Assembly: GCF_001425325.1 (NCBI RefSeq)
Contig: NZ_LMEH01000001.1
Coordinates: 1,101,898 to 1,165,897 of the forward strand
Direction of reading: 5' to 3'
From: Leifsonia sp. Root1293
GTDB taxonomy: Bacteria; Actinomycetota; Actinomycetes; Actinomycetales; Microbacteriaceae
DNA: 64,000 bases
Part shown: piece after piece, positions 59,468-64,000 of the stretch
How the letters are laid out: each line of letters begins with the position of its first letter
Position numbering within the stretch: the first letter of the stretch is position 1
Made by a program: the position numbers and the translations under genes
Notes under the pieces: generated by a model
Told to the model about the DNA's origin: nothing
The model's input: only the letters and a program-made list of their open reading frames with translations
Databases searched by the model: none

Positions 59468-60688
59468 TCAGCGACGTGCGGCCGACGGCCACGGCAGCGG
59501 CAGCATCCGTGTCGGCGCCGGTGAGTCCTGCGGCGCGACGACGGCGAGTCCCTCGGCGTCGGCGAGTCCGCGCAGCATCGCGGAGCCGCGCCAGGACGTG
59601 GCCACGGCCCGGCCGTCGTCGTCGCGGCGGAACGGGATGATGCGGGTGTCGTGCTCGATGGGCTCCACCTCGAGTCCGGGCAGCGGCCCCAGCCCCACGA
59701 GGGTGCCCCCGGTCATCCCCGCGGCGATCGCCGGCGCGAAGCTCAGCAGGCACACCAGCGCGGCGAGCGGGTTCCCGGGCAACGCGAGCAGGGGGCGGCC
59801 ATCGGCCAGCCGGGCCAGCAGCACCGGGTGGCCGGGACGCATCCGCACCCCGTCGACGACGATCACTCCCCCGGCGTCCTCGACGGCGTGACGCACCCAG
59901 TCGCCCGAGCCGCGAGACGTTCCGCCCGTCGTGATGACGAGATCAGCCTCGTCGGCCCGCTGCAGGGCGTCGGTGACAGCGGATCGGGAGTCGATCGCGT
60001 GGTGACCGGAGTCCAGCGCGTAGCCGAGCGCGGGCAGCAGGCTGGAGAAGACCGGGGTGTAGGCATCGCGTACCTCGCCGCCTCGCGGAGGGCCTGCTGC
60101 GATCACCTCGTCGCCCGTCACCACGAGTCTGACGCGGGCGAGCGGATGCACGTCGAGGGAATCGAGCCCCGCGACGGCCGCGAAGGCGAGGTGAGCCGGA
60201 GTGAGAACCGTCCCCGCGGTCCACAGCAACTCGCCCGCCGTGATCTCCTCGCCGGCTCTCCGGATGTGGCTGCCGGCCGCAGGCGCGCCGGCAGCTCGAC
60301 CTGCGGGGTTCAGCGACAGCCGCCCGGCGCCTGTGGCATCGCGCACCGTCGCACCGTGCTCGCTCCGCAGTACGGCTCGCGCGCCTGGCGGCACCACGGC
60401 ACCCGTCGTCACGGGCCTGGCGACGCCCGGACGGATCCGATCTCCGGGCACGCTCGCACCCATCGGCACGGGGTCGCCGACCCGCCATGGCCCGTCCCCG
60501 GAGATGGCCCAGCCGTCCATGGCGCTGACATCGGCGACCGGAAGCGAGACGACGGCGTGGGCGTCAGTCGCCGACGTGAGTCCGGCGGCGGCGCTGATCG
60601 CGACCGATCGGGGGGGCAGCATCCGTTCGGCCCCCAGCGAGACGGCGAGATCGCGGGCGGTGTCCCAGCTCGGCGACGGCGACGTCAC
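59468..60688 (-). CDS. moeA: Molybdopterin molybdenumtransferase
   Basis: 406 residues. Inserts molybdate into adenylated molybdopterin. Signature VSAMDGWAI near the start, PVTTGAVVPPGARAVLRSE, VVTGDEVI, TTGGTSRGSGDWV and ALPGNPLAALVC. The start overlaps the stop of the next gene upstream. Converges with the nasA operon. Confidence 0.93.
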   Translation of the reverse strand: MTSPSPSWDTARDLAVSLGAERMLPPRSVAISAAAGLTSATDAHAVVSLPVADVSAMDGWAISGDGPWRVGDPVPMGASVPGDRIRPGVARPVTTGAVVPPGARAVLRSEHGATVRDATGAGRLSLNPAGRAAGAPAAGSHIRRAGEEITAGELLWTAGTVLTPAHLAFAAVAGLDSLDVHPLARVRLVVTGDEVIAAGPPRGGEVRDAYTPVFSSLLPALGYALDSGHHAIDSRSAVTDALQRADEADLVITTGGTSRGSGDWVRHAVEDAGGVIVVDGVRMRPGHPVLLARLADGRPLLALPGNPLAALVCLLSFAPAIAAGMTGGTLVGLGPLPGLEVEPIEHDTRIIPFRRDDDGRAVATSWRGSAMLRGLADAEGLAVVAPQDSPAPTRMLPLPWPSAARR

Positions 60689-60957
60689 TCGTCAACGCCC
60701 GGACCGGCGAGCTCGGCCAACAGCGTCGCCAGTCGGCGGACCTCGGCGGCGTCGGCACCCGATCGTCCGGCCGCGTAGCCGAGCAGGAACGTCGTCACCG
60801 GGGCCGCCGGCCGAGCAACGCCATGGGCGGCATCCCGGGCCAGGTCGAGCAGCACCGGAATCTGCACGTCGAGACCGCCCAGCGACGACCCGTCGGCATT
60901 GAGACTGTCGGAGACGCGACGCACCCATTCGTCGAGGCCGTCGGGGGTGTTCGTCAT
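60685..60957 (-). CDS. DUF6457-like small protein
   Basis: 90 residues, helical (LDEWVRRVSDSLN, LDLARDAAHGVARPAAPVTTFLLGYAAGRSG). In Actinobacteria such a gene regularly lies between mobA and moeA, and the overlaps on both sides (4 bases each) say all three are co-translated. A helper role in molybdenum-cofactor synthesis is likely, its chemistry unknown. Confidence 0.7.
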   Translation of the reverse strand: MTNTPDGLDEWVRRVSDSLNADGSSLGGLDVQIPVLLDLARDAAHGVARPAAPVTTFLLGYAAGRSGADAAEVRRLATLLAELAGPGVDE

Positions 60958-61586
60958 GGTGTGTGCTCCTCGGTCGCCGGTGGCAGGGCGATGCCATGGT
61001 ACGCGGCATCGTCGGGGGTATCGATGTCGGCCGTCATGCCGGCGGGAAGCGCGATCTCGCGCAGGCTCAGGTCGCGAATGAGCCGGCGCAGCGAAGATCC
61101 GTCGAGGGAGTCGGCGTTGGTCCGCACGACGGCTTCCAGACGCTCGGAGTCGTACGCCGCCAGCAGCGGCTGACGGAAGCCGGCGGCATCGACTCCGATC
61201 ACGCCGTCGCCGCCGGTGTCAGCTGTCGCGACGGCATCGAGCAGCACCGGGACGGCGTCCTCGATGCGGGGCAGGTCGACGGCGATCACCACGACGATCG
61301 GGGCGAGCGGATGCGGCAACGCGGCGAGCCCGGCCCCGAGGGCGGCTGCCGGTCCGCCGAACAGAGGATGCTCGCGCGCCACGATCACCCGGGAATCCGG
61401 GCGCGGATCGGCCTCGCCCACCCATACGATGGCGCGGGCCGAGCCGACGGCGTCGAGGCTGCGATCGCGGAGGGTGCGCCCGTTCCACACCAGAGCGGGC
61501 TTGGACACGCCCCCGAGGCGGTGCGCCCGCCCTCCCGCGACGATCACGGCGTCGAACGCCGGGATGATCGCGGGAACGCGATTCAC
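60954..61586 (-). CDS. mobA: Molybdenum cofactor guanylyltransferase
   Basis: 210 residues from GTG 61586. Nucleotidyltransferase start AVIVAGGRAHRLGGVSKPAL and the metal-site VVVIAVDLPRI. The C-terminus has the TADIDTPDD typical of MobA. Makes the dinucleotide form used by NasA-type reductases. Upstream in-frame extension overlaps rimM and was rejected. Confidence 0.88.
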   Translation of the reverse strand: MNRVPAIIPAFDAVIVAGGRAHRLGGVSKPALVWNGRTLRDRSLDAVGSARAIVWVGEADPRPDSRVIVAREHPLFGGPAAALGAGLAALPHPLAPIVVVIAVDLPRIEDAVPVLLDAVATADTGGDGVIGVDAAGFRQPLLAAYDSERLEAVVRTNADSLDGSSLRRLIRDLSLREIALPAGMTADIDTPDDAAYHGIALPPATEEHTP

Positions 61587-61596
61587 GCGGAGCGGG

Positions 61597-62253
61597 TCAG
61601 TTCTCGGAGGGAGCGGCGTCGGATGCGGCATCCGGAGCGTCATCGTCGGACGTGACGGCCTGTGCCTCATCGTCGGACGCGGCATCCGGTGCGTCATCGT
61701 CGTCGTCGGGGATCTCCTCGAAGAGCCCGATCGGCGGCGTCACCGTGACGACACCCGCAGTGAGGTCGACCGATGGCACGATCGCCGAGACGAAGGGGAC
61801 CATGACCTCGCCGGTCGCCGTCTTCACGATGATCAGATCCTGGGCGGGAAGGTGGTCGATGCGGGCGACGAGACCGACCTTGACTCCGTCGCGCACGACG
61901 TCGAGGCCGACGAGCTGGTGGTCGTACCAGGCGTCCTCTTCACCGGTCAGTTCGGTCGGATCCTGGTCGACCCAGAGGATCGCCTTGGCGAGAGCCTCTG
62001 CCGCGGTGCGGTCGGGAACGTCCTTGAAGAACCCGACGGGGTGCTGGTTGTACCAGCGGAGTTCGATGAGCTCGATCGACTTGCCGTGCCACGGGGTTCC
62101 CGGAGGCACCTGCAGGCTGAACACGGCGCCCGGAACGAAGCGTCGTTCCGGGGCGTCCGTGTAGAGCTCGAGCTTGATCGCGCCCTTGAGACCGTGCGCC
62201 TTCAGGAGGCGACCGACTCTCAGTTGCGTGCGCTTCTGCGCGTCGGCGTTCAC
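61597..62253 (-). CDS. rimM: 16S rRNA processing protein RimM
   Basis: 218 residues. N-terminal barrel LRVGRLLKAHGLKGAIKLELYTD, PRC-barrel WYDHQLVGLDVVRDG and VPFVSAIVPSVDLTAGVVTVTPPIGLFE. The last 40 residues are an acidic Asp/Ala repeat (two DDDAPDAASD units) not found in most RimM. Overlaps khpA by 4 bases. Confidence 0.95.
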   Translation of the reverse strand: MNADAQKRTQLRVGRLLKAHGLKGAIKLELYTDAPERRFVPGAVFSLQVPPGTPWHGKSIELIELRWYNQHPVGFFKDVPDRTAAEALAKAILWVDQDPTELTGEEDAWYDHQLVGLDVVRDGVKVGLVARIDHLPAQDLIIVKTATGEVMVPFVSAIVPSVDLTAGVVTVTPPIGLFEEIPDDDDDAPDAASDDEAQAVTSDDDAPDAASDAAPSEN

Positions 62254-62492
62254 CGCGCCGAGTCGGTGTCGACGACGTCGACGCGAACCCGCCGACCGTC
62301 AGCGAGGGCGGTGACGAGGGTACGCACCGCCTTCGCGGTACGACCGGCACGACCGATCACGCGGCCGAGGTCCTCGGGGTTCACGCGAACCTCGAGGATC
62401 TCGCCACGCGGGGTGTTCTTGGTGAGCACCTGGACGTCATCAGGGTGATCGACGATCCCCTTGACCAGGTGCTCGACGGCGGGAGCGAGCAA
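62250..62492 (-). CDS. khpA: KH-domain RNA-binding protein
   Basis: 80 residues. KhpA family: VNPEDLGRVIGRAGRTAKAVRTLV contains the GxxG loop. Conserved between rpsP and rimM; partners KhpB in RNA binding and cell-division control in Gram-positives. Two bases after rpsP. Confidence 0.93.
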   Translation of the reverse strand: MLAPAVEHLVKGIVDHPDDVQVLTKNTPRGEILEVRVNPEDLGRVIGRAGRTAKAVRTLVTALADGRRVRVDVVDTDSAR

Positions 62493-62494
62493 GA

Positions 62495-62914
62495 CTAGGC
62501 CTGCTCGTCCGTTGCAGCCTCGGCGGCCTCGTCGGCGGGAGCCTCGGCCTTGGCGGCCGGCTTCTCGGCCTTGGGCTTGAGGACCGGCTTCTTCTTCTCG
62601 TCGGCGACGAAGGCAGCCTTGGGCTCCTTCACCTTGACGGTGCTCGTGGCATTCTTGTCACCCTTGAAGGTGCCCCAGTCGCCGGTGAGCTTGAGGATGG
62701 CGGCGACCTGCTCGGTCGGCTGGGCGCCGACGCTGAGCCAGTACTGCGCACGCTCGGAGTCGACCTCGATGAACGAGGGCTCCTCGGTGGGGTGGTACTT
62801 GCCGATCTCCTCGATCACGCGACCGTCGCGCTTGGTGCGCGAGTCGGCGACGACGATGCGGTAGTAGGGTGCGCGGATCTTTCCGAGGCGCTTGAGACGA
62901 ATCTTGACAGCCAC
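62495..62914 (-). CDS. rpsP: 30S ribosomal protein S16
   Basis: 139 residues, GTG start after AGGAG. Core [24 protein letters not shown], then [34 protein letters not shown] Lys/Ala/Glu-rich tail of about 50 residues is usual in Actinobacteria. First gene of the rpsP-khpA-rimM unit; the 175 bases upstream must hold its promoter. Confidence 0.96.
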   Translation of the reverse strand: MAVKIRLKRLGKIRAPYYRIVVADSRTKRDGRVIEEIGKYHPTEEPSFIEVDSERAQYWLSVGAQPTEQVAAILKLTGDWGTFKGDKNATSTVKVKEPKAAFVADEKKKPVLKPKAEKPAAKAEAPADEAAEAATDEQA

Positions 62915-63089
62915 AATTCTCCTGTGTGTTCTATGAGGTTGGGCGAACTGACAGCCGTGAGCGTGGGGTGCACACTCGGCAAAGGTTCAAGGGGAGTTCC
63001 AGAGGCCTGATTAGAGGGTCGGGCGGAAAAGGAACTCGATTGACCATTCTCGCAGATTCCGGCCGTAACGGGTAATCGGCGACGGATCC

Positions 63090-63776
63090 TCAGCCGATCG
63101 CCAGTCCGAGCTCGCGTCGCAGCCCTGAGCGACCGGCATCCGTCACCCTGATCGCGCGGCCGTCGGTGCGGCGGATCCAGTCACGCTCGAGGAACGCTGC
63201 GGCCAGGGCTGCGCCGACTCCCCCGGCCAGGTGCGAGCGGCGTTCCGTCCAGTCGAGGCAGAGCCGGACGACGGGACGGCGGGCGGAACGGATGCCGGCC
63301 ACGTCGATTCCGAGGGTCTCGAGCCACGCGGCCCCCGATGCGGTGAGCGCGATCCCGTCCTCGCGGGTGACGCGGCCACGCTGGTCGAGCGCGTCGAGGA
63401 TCCCGACGCCGAGTCGGCCGGCCAGGTGGTCGTAGCAGGTGCGCGCAGCGGCGAGGTCGGCATCAGCCCGAACAGAGGCGTAGGAGCTCGGCGACGCCGT
63501 CGGACGGGTGTTCGAGGACAGGACCTCGACCAGGTGAGCGGCATCAGCACCCGCCAGACGCAGGTAACGATGGCGTCCCTGCCTCTCCTCGGCGAGCAGC
63601 CCTCCGCGCACGAGTCGATCAAGGTGCTGGCTCGCCGTCGCCGGGCTCACCCCGGCCAGCCGAGCCAGCTCCCCCGCTGTCCACGCCCGCCCATCGAGGA
63701 GCGCCAGGCAGAACGCCGCCCGCGTCGGGTCGCCGAGCAGAGCGGCGAGGGCGGCGACATCAGCGGCGTTCGTCAC
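63090..63776 (-). CDS. ArsR-family transcriptional regulator
   Basis: 228 residues from GTG 63776. N-terminal winged helix (about 6-80: LGDPTRAAFCLALLDGRAWTAGELARLAGVSPATASQHLDRLVRGGLL). The C-terminal half (CYDHLAGRLGVGILDAL ... PVVRLCLDWTERRSHLAGGVG) is shared by a class of ArsR proteins with a ligand-binding tail. No metal-binding Cys pair of the ELCVCDL type is seen. The start overlaps the stop of the EamA gene (GTGA), so it probably regulates that transporter. Confidence 0.87.
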   Translation of the reverse strand: MTNAADVAALAALLGDPTRAAFCLALLDGRAWTAGELARLAGVSPATASQHLDRLVRGGLLAEERQGRHRYLRLAGADAAHLVEVLSSNTRPTASPSSYASVRADADLAAARTCYDHLAGRLGVGILDALDQRGRVTREDGIALTASGAAWLETLGIDVAGIRSARRPVVRLCLDWTERRSHLAGGVGAALAAAFLERDWIRRTDGRAIRVTDAGRSGLRRELGLAIG

Positions 63777-64000
63777 GGCCTGACCCGCCGCGTCGGCATC
63801 CGGGACAGTGCCACCCCGGCGAGGCAGATCACACCGCCGACCACCTGCAATGGAGCGGGGACCTCGGCGAGGAACAGCCACGCGATGCCGATCGTGAGAG
63901 GCGGCACGAGGTACGTCGTCACGCCGAGCCTGCCGGCCGGCATGCGGCTGAGGGCGTAGGCCCAGGTCGTGAAGGCGAGAGCCGTGGGCACGGCGCCGAG
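63773..64000 (-). CDS. EamA/DMT-family permease, 3' part (5' end outside window)
   Basis: The last 75 residues of a drug/metabolite transporter. AFTTWAYALSRMPAGRLGVTTYLVPPLTIGIAWLFLAEVPAPLQVVGGVICLAGVAL is the conserved final three helices of EamA proteins, including the PAG...YLVP and GE-type motif (here AEVP). Substrate unknown. Coupled by overlap to the ArsR-like gene. Confidence 0.87.
   Translation of the reverse strand, partial: LGAVPTALAFTTWAYALSRMPAGRLGVTTYLVPPLTIGIAWLFLAEVPAPLQVVGGVICLAGVALSRMPTRRVRP

Noticed and set aside
61587-61697. Longer mobA start inside rimM
   Set aside because: The extra residues are a Pro/Arg/Met-rich shadow of the RimM acidic tail; MobA begins at GTG 61586.
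1-64000. CRISPR arrays and tRNA or rRNA genes
   Set aside because: No regularly spaced direct repeats and no cloverleaf with a CCA end or conserved rRNA segment was noticed. The integration sites are protein genes, not tRNA.

Overview
The window is high-G+C actinobacterial DNA. Gene content and order (rpsP-khpA-rimM ... trmD ... rplS-lepB-rnhB-DUF2469 ... yraN-comM-dprA-xerC ... rpsB-tsf-pyrH-frr-cdsA), DivIVA-type proteins and the codon bias point to a Microbacteriaceae-like organism; that placement is inference, since no rRNA is present.

Layout. 1-14.8 kb is core chromosome: a CnoX-like protein, a membrane protein, a DivIVA-like coiled coil, an AI-2E-family permease, then the leftward translation/phospholipid block cdsA, frr, pyrH, tsf, rpsB, followed by xerC and a metallophosphoesterase. 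14.9-40.1 kb is the natural-transformation locus comM-dprA, into which two serine-integrase islands have inserted. Island 1 (about 15411-24686, 9.3 kb) splits dprA; island 2 (about 25557-38664, 13.1 kb) splits comM. Joining the host flanks restores full-length in-frame DprA (418 aa) and ComM (512 aa), so the disruption looks clean and potentially reversible. 40.1-49 kb returns to core genes (yraN, a G6PD homologue, rnhB, lepB, rplS, map, trmD) with two cbiX paralogues around trmD. 49-61.6 kb is a nitrate-assimilation module: nirD/nirB, siroheme synthesis (cobA, hemD-like), narK, an assimilatory nitrate reductase, an FAD/[2Fe-2S] partner, and molybdenum-cofactor genes moeA and mobA. 61.6-64 kb holds rimM, khpA, rpsP, an ArsR-like regulator and part of an EamA permease.

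The islands are the notable part. Each starts with a large serine integrase at the left attachment site. Island 1 carries one structural phage gene, a P22-coat-like major capsid protein, beside a roughly 600-base hairpin-rich non-coding stretch, plus defence-like cargo (a fused nuclease-methyltransferase-specificity protein, a TIGR02391/HEPN-like protein and a possible nuclease). Island 2 carries a replication-initiator-like protein, an excisionase-like protein, a terminase-small-subunit-like protein and one tape measure protein, with no portal, large terminase, capsid or other tail genes. These gene sets resemble phage satellites (PICI-like elements) more than complete or randomly decayed prophages. 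The joined attP sites of both islands are imperfect dyads. In both, the inferred integrase promoter spans the crossover point, so integration would separate the -35 from the -10.

Limits: assignments come from reading motifs and gene order by eye. No database search, structure prediction or folding calculation was run.
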